From Bacteroidota bacterium (GTDB lineage: Bacteria; Bacteroidota; Bacteroidia; Flavobacteriales_F; PHOS-HE28): DNA of 6,882 nucleotides. Position 1 is the stretch's first letter. Every line of letters begins with the position of its first letter. The notes beneath the pieces were generated by a model that saw only the letters and a program-made list of their open reading frames with translations, did not search any database and was not told the DNA's origin. The position numbers were made by a program, and so were the translations under genes. The stretch covers positions 1-6,882 of the forward strand of contig CAUJFM010000223.1 in NCBI GenBank assembly GCA_963169595.1. Direction: 5' to 3'. Positions 1 through 6,481 of the stretch are shown here, piece by piece.

Positions 1-996
1 ACCCTGTGGGTTGCTCACATTGAGAATGTGATGGTAACTGCCGTACATCATGGGCCTCACCAGATGGTTCAGGCCGCTGTCCACCCCGGCAAAGATGGTG
101 GCCGTGGTCTGTTTCAATTGAGCCACACGCACCAACAGCACACCGGCCTCGCTCACGAGGAACTTGCCCGGCTCGAACCAGATCTCCACCGGTGTTGCGC
201 GTCCTGCATCGAACCGGTCCATCCGTTCCGTCAGGCGACGGCCCAGTTCCTCCACGTCAGTGACGATATCCCCATCGCGATAGGCCACCTTGAAACCACT
301 ACCCAGGTCGATGTACCGGATCTCCGGGAATGCGGATGCGGCCTCGAGCAATAGTTCGGCACCACGCATGAACACCTCCGCCTCCAGGATATCGCTGCCG
401 GTGTGCATATGAAGCCCATGCACCAACAGGCCATGCGATGCCACCACCCGCTCCACGTGTCGCAACTGATGGATGGAGATCCCGAACTTCGAATCAATAT
501 GGCCGGTGCTGATGCGTTCATTGCCACCGGCCATGATGTGCGGATTGATGCGGATGAATACCGGGATACTTCCACCGAACTCGGCACCGAAACGCTCCAG
601 CATGGGAATGGAGTCGATGTTCACATGCACCCCAAGCTCCACGGCCCGCTTGATCTCTGCAAATGGCACCATGTTCGGCGTGAACAGGATCTCCGCCGGT
701 GTGAATCCGGCCAGCAGCCCCATCTCCACTTCCTGGATGGAAACGGTATCCAATCCTGCTCCCTGTTGCCGTATCAGCCGAAGGACATGGATGTTGGGCA
801 GGGCCTTGCAGGCATACATGATCCGCGCCGGGCGCCGCAGGAAGGCCTGCTTGAGCCGCTGCACTTGGCGTTTGATCCTATCGGCGTCATATACATAGAC
901 CGGCGTGCCGGAGCGTTCGACGATCTTGTCCACCGGGACCCCACCGATGTGGTAGGTCCCACCATCCAAATGAAGAGGTGTATCCATCATGTTCAT
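1..996 (-). CDS. lysA: Diaminopimelate decarboxylase, 3' end outside window
   Basis: This is a PLP-dependent fold-type III decarboxylase that converts meso-diaminopimelate to L-lysine and CO2 in the cytoplasm, the last step of lysine synthesis. The 332 codons from the ATG at 996 to the window edge are open. Visible landmarks are YACKALPN with the likely Schiff-base Lys64, an AGGN...ISTGHIDSKFGI block (155-173), HGLHMHTGSD (193-202, the H-x-H-x-GS phosphate-site region), YIDLGSGF (228-235), EPGKFLVSE (275-283) and GVDSGLNHLVRPMMYGSYHH (304-323). Family members are about 390-410 residues, so roughly 60-75 are missing, including the C-terminal Cys-Glu active-site motif contributed to the dimer partner. 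I chose the ATG at 996; ATGs at 990 and 987 are alternatives. There is only a weak purine stretch before the start. The gene lies 52 bases downstream of the FG-GAP gene on the same strand. Other group IV decarboxylases are less likely, given the sequence around 155-173 and 304-323. Confidence 0.93.
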   Translation of the reverse strand, partial: MNMMDTPLHLDGGTYHIGGVPVDKIVERSGTPVYVYDADRIKRQVQRLKQAFLRRPARIMYACKALPNIHVLRLIRQQGAGLDTVSIQEVEMGLLAGFTPAEILFTPNMVPFAEIKRAVELGVHVNIDSIPMLERFGAEFGGSIPVFIRINPHIMAGGNERISTGHIDSKFGISIHQLRHVERVVASHGLLVHGLHMHTGSDILEAEVFMRGAELLLEAASAFPEIRYIDLGSGFKVAYRDGDIVTDVEELGRRLTERMDRFDAGRATPVEIWFEPGKFLVSEAGVLLVRVAQLKQTTATIFAGVDSGLNHLVRPMMYGSYHHILNVSNPQG

Positions 997-1003
997 TCCA
1001 GCC

Positions 1004-1050
1004 GATGGCCGGGGTCGCACAGGTGCGGTAGCGCACCCCGCCCGGCCATC
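1004..1050 (-). other. GC-rich nested inverted repeat between FG-GAP gene and lysA
   Basis: A perfect 10-bp outer inverted repeat pairs 1004-1013 (GATGGCCGGG) with 1041-1050 (CCCGGCCATC). Inside it a second perfect 6-bp stem pairs 1022-1027 (GGTGCG) with 1032-1037 (CGCACC) around a 4-base loop. The outer arm overlaps the stop codon of the FG-GAP gene (1049-1051), and the structure ends 7 bases before the lysA ATG. In the leftward transcript it would fold into a strong hairpin, but no T-run follows, so it is not a classical intrinsic terminator. It could be a weak terminator, an RNA stability element or a structure that limits access to the lysA start. The pairing is seen directly; the role is inferred. 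Confidence 0.45.
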
Positions 1051-4000
1051 ATGGCACCACCAATCTTGATGATGCGGACCGGACCCCGAAGGCATTCTCC
1101 AACACCACCAGGTAGAGCCCTGCCTGCATGTGATCGATGTTGATGCACGCGCGTTGTCCCTCGGAAGCTGTGAAAGGCCCGATGCGCGTGACCTGCTGGC
1201 CATTGCTACTGAGCACCCGTATCACATGTCCTTCCAAAGGCGCGCCTTGATAAACCACGCATGTGGAGGCGGAAGCGGGGTTCGGCATCAGGGTGAGCCC
1301 TTCATCCCCGTGACCGTCGCAGGAAAGGACCACCAGCACGGATGCCGGTTCCGAACGGCCATCCTTCAACTCCACCTCCACGCGATAATAGGACGTTGCC
1401 CCCATTGGTGCTTCCTCCTGCCAGGTATGTTCCGCACCGCCTCCAGACACCGGTACGCTGCCCATCCGGTACCACAGGAACCCATCCGCGCTCGCAGCGA
1501 TGTGGAACTGGCGCACCTCTGTCACATCGGCCACCGACCATTCCAACGTGGGGCGGCCATCCACGCAACCACCCCAATAGTCCAGCCACTGCACGGCCAA
1601 GGGTCCGCAGATATCGAGGTCGACCTTCAAGCTTGGCACCTGATCATCATGCAAGCCCCCGTAGCGCCACAGGCCGAAAGGCTGACCGTTGAGCATAGTG
1701 GCCGGATGGTAACGGACGCGCACGCGCCAAGCCGGATGTGAGCTGCTCAACGCCAGAACGGACAGCGGCTCCAGGATATCCACTCCACCGATACCACTAT
1801 CCGTCCAACCGGCACTGGCACCGGTGAAGCCCATGCCACTGGTGATCGGTGCGCCAGAGAACGGCGGACCATGCCCCTTCACCTCCCATTGAAGCTTCAG
1901 GCGGGTGCGTCCCAAGGGGGAACGGGCGAACTGGCCAATGCCCCAACCACAACTGCTGTTGAAGGTCTTGTTGCCCGTCTGCACCGGGGTGGCCATGTCC
2001 TCACGGTACTGTCTGGTCCGTTGCGCGATGCCTGAGCCGCCATTGCCCAGGAAGAGGGAAGCACGGCCTTCATAGGATTGGCCGTTCGCGTAGTTGGGCG
2101 CACCGACCACGATGTCACCAAAGCCATCACCGTTCACATCCCCGGCACCACTGACGGCGAAGCCGGACTCTGCACCCGTCTGGCCGCCATTGAATGTCCA
2201 GCCTGCTGTTGCGGTAAGCCCGCCGGGGCCTCCGAGGTAGATGCTGGCGCGACCTTCGTTGAGGTAGAAGGTGCTGAAGAGTTGCGCACCCACGACCAGA
2301 TCGCCGTAGCCATCACCGTTCACGTCCCCCGCATAGGAAGCGCTCACCCCGAAGCGCGCATCCACCTGGTTGCTCTCCAGTACAATGGTCGGAAGCGCGG
2401 GAAGGCCGGTCACGCTTCCGTGGTACACACGCACGATGCCCTCCGCCGATTGACCGTTGGAGCCGCGATAGGCCGTGACGAAGACATCGCTGTACCCGTC
2501 GCCATTGACATCGCCCGCATGCCCAACGCTCACCCCGAGCTGTGCGCTGTTCTGACCGCCGTAGGTGGTCCATGATGGTGCGGCCTCCAACCCGGTGGGC
2601 GTCCCAAGGAACAGGAATGCGGCGCCTTCCGTACTGAAGGTGTTGTCGTAGAGATCGGCACCGACGATCACATCATCCAGGCCATCTCCGTTCACATCAC
2701 CGGCCAGCGCCACGGCAATGCCGAAGAAGCCATAGATCTGTCCGCCATCTCGCACCCAGGCCGGTGTGGTGGAGAGCCCGGTGGCCGAGCCCAGGAAGAG
2801 GAAGCAACGCCCTTCCGCAGCTACCGTGGCATCGTACATGTAGGCTCCAACGATCACATCGCCATAGCCGTCGCCATTCACATCACCGGCCGAGGCCACG
2901 CTCCAACCCAGGCGGGCTCCCGTCCTGTCGCTCTCGAAGGTCCACGCAGGAGCGGCCGACAGCCCCGCAGGGGAACCCAGGAAAACGTAGGCCCGCCCTT
3001 CATCCACCTGACCGTTGTCGTAATACGGAGCGCCGATGATGACATCGCCATAACCATCGCCATTGACATCACCGGCGGAGGCCACGACATGTCCGAAGTT
3101 GGCATCGGCCTGATTCCCTTCCATGGACCACGATGGCGCAGCAGCGGGGCCTGTGGCCGAACCCAGGTGCACGGTCGCCCGGCCTTCGTAGTTCTGTCCG
3201 TTCGAGAACTGGCGCGCACCGATGATCACATCGGCGAACCCATCCCCGTTGACATCCCCTGCACGGGATACGCAGTATCCCAGCTGAGCATTCGCTTGAT
3301 CACTCTCGATGGACCAGAGCGCTGCGGTCGCGGGGGACGATGCCGTTCCATGGAAAACGAACACGCGCCCTTCATCCGTCTGGCCATTGTCGAACGAAGG
3401 TGCACCAACGGCAAGGTCCGCGAGACCATCTCCGTTCACGTCACCTGCGGCCGCCACCCAGGTACCCAGTGCAGCGCCAACTTGCTGGCCCTCGACGGAC
3501 CACGAAGGTGTCAGCACCAGCCCGGCCAGGGAGGATACGCCCATGAAGACCCGGACGAGCCCTTCACCGCTCTGACCATTGCTGAAGGCGGGCAGCCCCA
3601 CGGCCACATCGGCAAAGCCGTCCCCGTTCGCATCACCAAGCCCCGCCACACTTGTTCCAGCGCGGGCCCCTGCCTGTCCGCCGCTGGCTGTCCACGATGG
3701 GGTGCCGGCGATGCCGAACAGCCCCCCCCGGTAAAGCATGGCCTGCCCTTGCTGGGCCAACGTCCCACTGTACTGTGGTGCTCCCACGATGACATCGCCA
3801 AAGCCATCGCCGTTCACATCACCGGCAAAGGATACCGAAGCACCAAAGCGGGCATCGACCTGTGGCCTGAACCGGGATGTGGTCGGATCGGTCGGCAACC
3901 CCGAGGAGGATCCATGGTAGAGGAAGATCCCTCCTTCATCGGTCAGTGTATTGTCGTACAGTGGTGCACCGATCACAATGTCGCTGTAGCCATCGCGGTT

Positions 4001-5419
4001 CACATCACCTGCACCAGAGACCGCCGCTCCGAACGCCGCACCGGCCTGATCACGCTGTAGCACATTGCTGGCCGTGGCGCCAAGTCCAGTTGCACTGCCC
4101 ATATGGACGAACACGACACCCTCGTCCACCTGGCCGTTATCATACCCATCCGCTCCGACCAGGACATCGCTGTACCCATCGGCATTCACATCGCCGGCCG
4201 TGGCCAGGCTTATGCCCGCGCGTGCACCCACCTGCTGGCCTTCCATGGACCACGACGGGACGGTGGACGGCCCGGCGGAAGCACCCAGGAAGAGAACCGC
4301 CCGGCCTTCATCGGTCTGGCCATTGCTCCAAAAGGGCACACCGACCAATATGTCGCTGAATCCGTCACCGTTCACATCACCTGCCGTGGCCACCGCCTGC
4401 CCGCAGCGCGCACCAGGCTGACCGGCGGACCAGGTCCAAGCCGGCGAGCTCGCCAGCCCCGTGGGTGAACCCAGGAACAGGAACGCCGCTCCCTCATCAC
4501 CCGTTCCCATGTCGAACCAGGGAGCCCCGACAAGTAGGTCCGAATAGCCATCCCCGTTCACATCACCCGCCGTGGCCGTGCAGGTGCCGAACAAAGCCCC
4601 CGGCTGGTCCATTTCGAGCAGTGCAGCCCCCGTGCTGGACAAGGGGTCGATCGTGATCGGGTAGACCGCGTCCTGGTCGTCCACCGTGATCACCAGTTCC
4701 GTATCGTTCACGGTCATGCGGGCATCGAGGGTATCACCCTGTGCATCCCAGGCCAGTAGGCCGTCATAGGTGAACGCCGGCCCCTTTGTTCGTTCGCCTG
4801 GATCGCGGGCCACGAAATGAACAGCGTCCGGAGCGGCGCTCATGGCCACCAAGGGGCCGCTCACCCGGATCCGCACTTGCAAGGGGTCATCACCAGCGGG
4901 ACGGTCGTGCACCAGGAAGTCCTGGCGCATCCCGGTGCGATCATTGGCATAGCGCACCGCGAACGGTCCGTGTTCCACCCGAAGCTCGGAGCCCTGCGCG
5001 ATCATGCTCGGGTGAGGGGAAGGTCGTTGCCATTGCTGCGGGCGGCCGATCCCCTCCAGCTCGAACCGCATGGACCACTCCGGGTCGTTGCCACGCGGAG
5101 TGAGGGTGAATCCCAACGCATCGAACTGGAACCGCAGGTCCTGATAGCGATTGGGGGTCTTGAAGCCACCATAGCCATCGGGCCGCATGTAGTACTCCTG
5201 CCGTTCGATCACCTGCTGCAGGGAGGAGACCACACCCCAATGGACGGACGAGGTGGTGAAGCCCGGACCGGGGCCATCGGGTTGCGGCTGTTGCAGGGCC
5301 GGCGCAAAGCCAATGACCAAGGCAAGCAGAACGACCGCGCCGCCACCCCAGGCCAGCCCGGCATACGACCGGCCTCCGCGCCGCCGAGGCCGCCCGGTCG
5401 CATCCATGGAGCGTTCCAT
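1049..5419 (-). CDS. Secreted 14-repeat FG-GAP (integrin-alpha-like) protein with type IX sorting domain
   Basis: This predicted cell-surface or secreted protein of 1456 residues has no known substrate. Residues 1-18 are arginine-rich and 19-41 are hydrophobic (AVVLLALVIGF), which fits a Sec signal with possible cleavage after APA41. Residues 45-260 form a beta-rich region ending in YPITIDP (253-259). Residues 282-1130 hold fourteen FG-GAP repeats, each with the calcium-loop pattern DxNxDGxxD. Residues 1131-1272 are a linker with FARSPLGR and WRVRVRYHPAT. Residues 1273-1367 may be an Ig/Fn3-like segment (SYYRVEVELKDGR). Residues 1375-1456 resemble the Por sorting domain, which in Bacteroidota directs export through the outer membrane. 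FG-GAP repeats typically build beta-propellers used in adhesion or ligand binding, so an adhesin-like role is inferred. The frame stays open upstream to 6196, but that part lies antisense to ribF. I chose the ATG at 5419, preceded by a purine-rich AGGCAGG; the ATG at 5407 is also possible. Confidence 0.88.
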   Translation of the reverse strand: MERSMDATGRPRRRGGRSYAGLAWGGGAVVLLALVIGFAPALQQPQPDGPGPGFTTSSVHWGVVSSLQQVIERQEYYMRPDGYGGFKTPNRYQDLRFQFDALGFTLTPRGNDPEWSMRFELEGIGRPQQWQRPSPHPSMIAQGSELRVEHGPFAVRYANDRTGMRQDFLVHDRPAGDDPLQVRIRVSGPLVAMSAAPDAVHFVARDPGERTKGPAFTYDGLLAWDAQGDTLDARMTVNDTELVITVDDQDAVYPITIDPLSSTGAALLEMDQPGALFGTCTATAGDVNGDGYSDLLVGAPWFDMGTGDEGAAFLFLGSPTGLASSPAWTWSAGQPGARCGQAVATAGDVNGDGFSDILVGVPFWSNGQTDEGRAVLFLGASAGPSTVPSWSMEGQQVGARAGISLATAGDVNADGYSDVLVGADGYDNGQVDEGVVFVHMGSATGLGATASNVLQRDQAGAAFGAAVSGAGDVNRDGYSDIVIGAPLYDNTLTDEGGIFLYHGSSSGLPTDPTTSRFRPQVDARFGASVSFAGDVNGDGFGDVIVGAPQYSGTLAQQGQAMLYRGGLFGIAGTPSWTASGGQAGARAGTSVAGLGDANGDGFADVAVGLPAFSNGQSGEGLVRVFMGVSSLAGLVLTPSWSVEGQQVGAALGTWVAAAGDVNGDGLADLAVGAPSFDNGQTDEGRVFVFHGTASSPATAALWSIESDQANAQLGYCVSRAGDVNGDGFADVIIGARQFSNGQNYEGRATVHLGSATGPAAAPSWSMEGNQADANFGHVVASAGDVNGDGYGDVIIGAPYYDNGQVDEGRAYVFLGSPAGLSAAPAWTFESDRTGARLGWSVASAGDVNGDGYGDVIVGAYMYDATVAAEGRCFLFLGSATGLSTTPAWVRDGGQIYGFFGIAVALAGDVNGDGLDDVIVGADLYDNTFSTEGAAFLFLGTPTGLEAAPSWTTYGGQNSAQLGVSVGHAGDVNGDGYSDVFVTAYRGSNGQSAEGIVRVYHGSVTGLPALPTIVLESNQVDARFGVSASYAGDVNGDGYGDLVVGAQLFSTFYLNEGRASIYLGGPGGLTATAGWTFNGGQTGAESGFAVSGAGDVNGDGFGDIVVGAPNYANGQSYEGRASLFLGNGGSGIAQRTRQYREDMATPVQTGNKTFNSSCGWGIGQFARSPLGRTRLKLQWEVKGHGPPFSGAPITSGMGFTGASAGWTDSGIGGVDILEPLSVLALSSSHPAWRVRVRYHPATMLNGQPFGLWRYGGLHDDQVPSLKVDLDICGPLAVQWLDYWGGCVDGRPTLEWSVADVTEVRQFHIAASADGFLWYRMGSVPVSGGGAEHTWQEEAPMGATSYYRVEVELKDGRSEPASVLVVLSCDGHGDEGLTLMPNPASASTCVVYQGAPLEGHVIRVLSSNGQQVTRIGPFTASEGQRACINIDHMQAGLYLVVLENAFGVRSASSRLVVP
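1052..1297 (-). other. C-terminal type IX secretion sorting domain of the FG-GAP protein
   Basis: These are residues 1375-1456 of the protein above. They show the usual features of the Por_Secre_tail type: LTLMPNPA at the start, a central strand IRVLSSNGQQV, a glycine-anchored AGLYLVVLENAFG strand pair and a terminal SSRLVV strand. In Bacteroidota this domain is recognised by the type IX machinery after Sec export and is usually removed when the protein is anchored to the surface or released. The assignment rests on motif order and on its position at the extreme C-terminus. I cannot tell from the window whether the protein is anchored or released. Confidence 0.85.
2030..4576 (-). repeat. Tandem array of 14 FG-GAP units, 186-base period
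   Basis: The units begin (minus-strand first base) at 4576, 4390, 4204, 4018, 3832, 3646, 3454, 3268, 3082, 2896, 2710, 2524, 2338 and 2152. Twelve of the thirteen full units are exactly 62 codons; the sixth (3646-3455) is 64. The last unit covers only its first 41 residues before the sequence leaves the consensus. Each unit reads roughly xxAGDVNGDGYxDVIVGAP, then a variable loop, NGQxDEGR, a strand xxFLGSxTGL, then PSWxxEGxQ and a degenerate FG position before the next unit. DNA for the GDVNGDG core is the best conserved part. Because the period is a multiple of three, long antisense frames also stay open across the array; these are shadows. Confidence 0.95.
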
Positions 5420-5545
5420 CCTGCCTGCAAGATCCCCATTGAACGGCACCTTGAGGATGCCGGATGGGGTGTACCGTTCAATGCGTAGCCAATGTTCCGC
5501 GGGATGGTCCCGGGCGCCATATTCATAGCACCTTTGTGACCGACC
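5420..5545. promoter_or_regulatory. Divergent intergenic region between FG-GAP gene and ribF
   Basis: These 126 bases separate two outward-facing starts and must carry the promoter of at least one unit. I could not find a convincing Bacteroidota promoter (TTG, about 19 bases, TAnnTTTG) on either strand. The nearest hit is CACCTTTG at 5529-5536, facing ribF, which differs at the first base and lacks an upstream TTG at the right spacing. An in-frame TGA at 5537-5539 fixes the upstream limit of ribF. The inverted repeat at 5437-5483 lies within this stretch. Confidence 0.5.
5437..5483. promoter_or_regulatory. 10-bp perfect inverted repeat upstream of the FG-GAP gene
   Basis: CATTGAACGG at 5437-5446 and CCGTTCAATG at 5474-5483 are exact reverse complements, 27 bases apart. 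Allowing a 2-base bulge (5472-5473), the pairing extends by CACC/GGTG to 14 bp (5437-5450 with 5468-5483). The near arm starts 17 bases upstream of the ATG at 5419. It could be a hairpin in the 5' leader of the FG-GAP mRNA or a two-half-site operator in the divergent promoter. The symmetry is seen; the function is inferred. Confidence 0.4.
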
Positions 5546-6481
5546 ATGCGCGTCCACACCGACCTGGCCTCCTTCGCCCACGTCCGCAGACCGGTGCTCA
5601 CCACGGGCACCTTCGATGGCGTGCACCGCGGGCACCGCACCATCCTGGACCGGCTCAACCAACGGGCCCGGCGCGATGACGGTGAAAGCGTGCTCTTCAC
5701 CTTCCACCCCCACCCGCGCCTGGTGCTCTTCCCGGGCGACCAGGACCTGAAGCTGCTGAACACCCAAGAGGAGAAGATCGCCCTGCTGGAGGAGGCCGGG
5801 CTGGACCACCTGCTCGTGGTGCCCTTCAGCCGGCAGTTCTCCCGCATGCTGGCGGCCGACTATGTGCGCGAGGTGCTCGTGGGCGCCATCGGCGTGCATG
5901 CCGTCGTCATTGGTCATGACCACCGCTTCGGCCGGAACCGGGAAGGCGACCTGCACCTGCTGCGCCAGTTGGGCGAGGTGTATGACTTCGCCGTGGAGGA
6001 GATACCGGCCCAGGAGGTGGACCACATCACCGTGAGCAGCACGAAAGTGAGGAATGCCCTGGGCGAAGGCGATGTGCGCACGGCCAACGAGCTGCTGGGC
6101 TATGCCTACCCGCTTTCGGGCATGGTGGTGAAGGGGGACCAGATCGGACGCACGCTCGGCTATCCCACCGCCAACATCGGGTCCATCGACCCCCACAAGC
6201 TGGTGCCCGCCGACGGCGTCTATGCCGTCACCGTGGACCTACGTTCCGGCAACCACCGAGGCATGCTCTACATCGGTCCGCGACCCACCCTGGCCAACGC
6301 CAGCCGCACCGTGGAGGTCAACATCTTCGATCTGGACCGCGATCTGTACGGAGAGGCCATCACCGTGCGTTTCCATGAACGGATACGGGGCGACATGCGT
6401 TTCGATGGGCTGGAGGGCCTGAAGGAGCAATTGCACCGCGACCGCGAGGCCACGCTCCATCTCCTGAGCGACCGACCATGA
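5546..6481 (+). CDS. ribF: Bifunctional riboflavin kinase / FMN adenylyltransferase (FAD synthetase)
   Basis: This cytoplasmic enzyme makes FMN from riboflavin and ATP, then FAD from FMN and ATP. Its 311 residues match the usual family length. The N-terminal adenylyltransferase domain shows GTFDGVHRGH (21-30, with the HxGH nucleotide-binding signature at 27-30), TFHPHP (52-57), GHDHRFGRNREG (123-134) and SSTKVRNAL (164-172). The C-terminal kinase domain shows GDQIGRTLGYPTAN (197-210), DGVYAV (223-228), YIGPRPT (242-248), a VEVNIFD...LYG block (256-269, with the likely catalytic Glu257) and RFDGLEGLKEQLHRD near the end. YIGPRPT replaces the more common NIG.RPT. The start is secure: a TGA lies in frame 9 bases upstream, with no start codon between it and the ATG at 5546. 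No clear Shine-Dalgarno sequence is present. The downstream LRR gene overlaps its stop by 4 bases, and the FG-GAP gene diverges from it. Confidence 0.96.
   Translation: MRVHTDLASFAHVRRPVLTTGTFDGVHRGHRTILDRLNQRARRDDGESVLFTFHPHPRLVLFPGDQDLKLLNTQEEKIALLEEAGLDHLLVVPFSRQFSRMLAADYVREVLVGAIGVHAVVIGHDHRFGRNREGDLHLLRQLGEVYDFAVEEIPAQEVDHITVSSTKVRNALGEGDVRTANELLGYAYPLSGMVVKGDQIGRTLGYPTANIGSIDPHKLVPADGVYAVTVDLRSGNHRGMLYIGPRPTLANASRTVEVNIFDLDRDLYGEAITVRFHERIRGDMRFDGLEGLKEQLHRDREATLHLLSDRP

Noticed and set aside
1004..1050. Classical Rho-independent terminator after the FG-GAP gene
   Set aside because: The stem is strong but no run of T follows in the leftward direction; the sequence goes straight into the lysA start.
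403..1143. 246-codon open frame on the plus strand over lysA
   Set aside because: The minus strand carries clear LysA motifs along the same stretch. The plus-strand product is Pro/His/Arg-rich with no recognisable domain and crosses the lysA start region.
3089..4060. 323-codon open frame on the plus strand within the FG-GAP array
   Set aside because: It is the antisense shadow of the 186-base repeats: the period is a multiple of three, so a stop-free frame persists. The product is periodic only because the template is.
2030..4576. CRISPR array or satellite DNA
   Set aside because: The repeats are 186 bases, diverged, contiguous and in one coding frame with a conserved protein motif, so they are protein-domain repeats.
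5529..5536. CACCTTTG as a Bacteroidota -7 promoter element for ribF
   Set aside because: It misses the first base of TAnnTTTG and no TTG lies at the expected spacing upstream. It would also place transcription almost at the ATG.
5420..6196. Extension of the FG-GAP reading frame by 259 residues upstream of 5419
   Set aside because: It is antisense to ribF, which has a full set of catalytic motifs. The extension is His/Gly/Val-rich with no signal peptide, and the signal-like segment begins right after the ATG at 5419.
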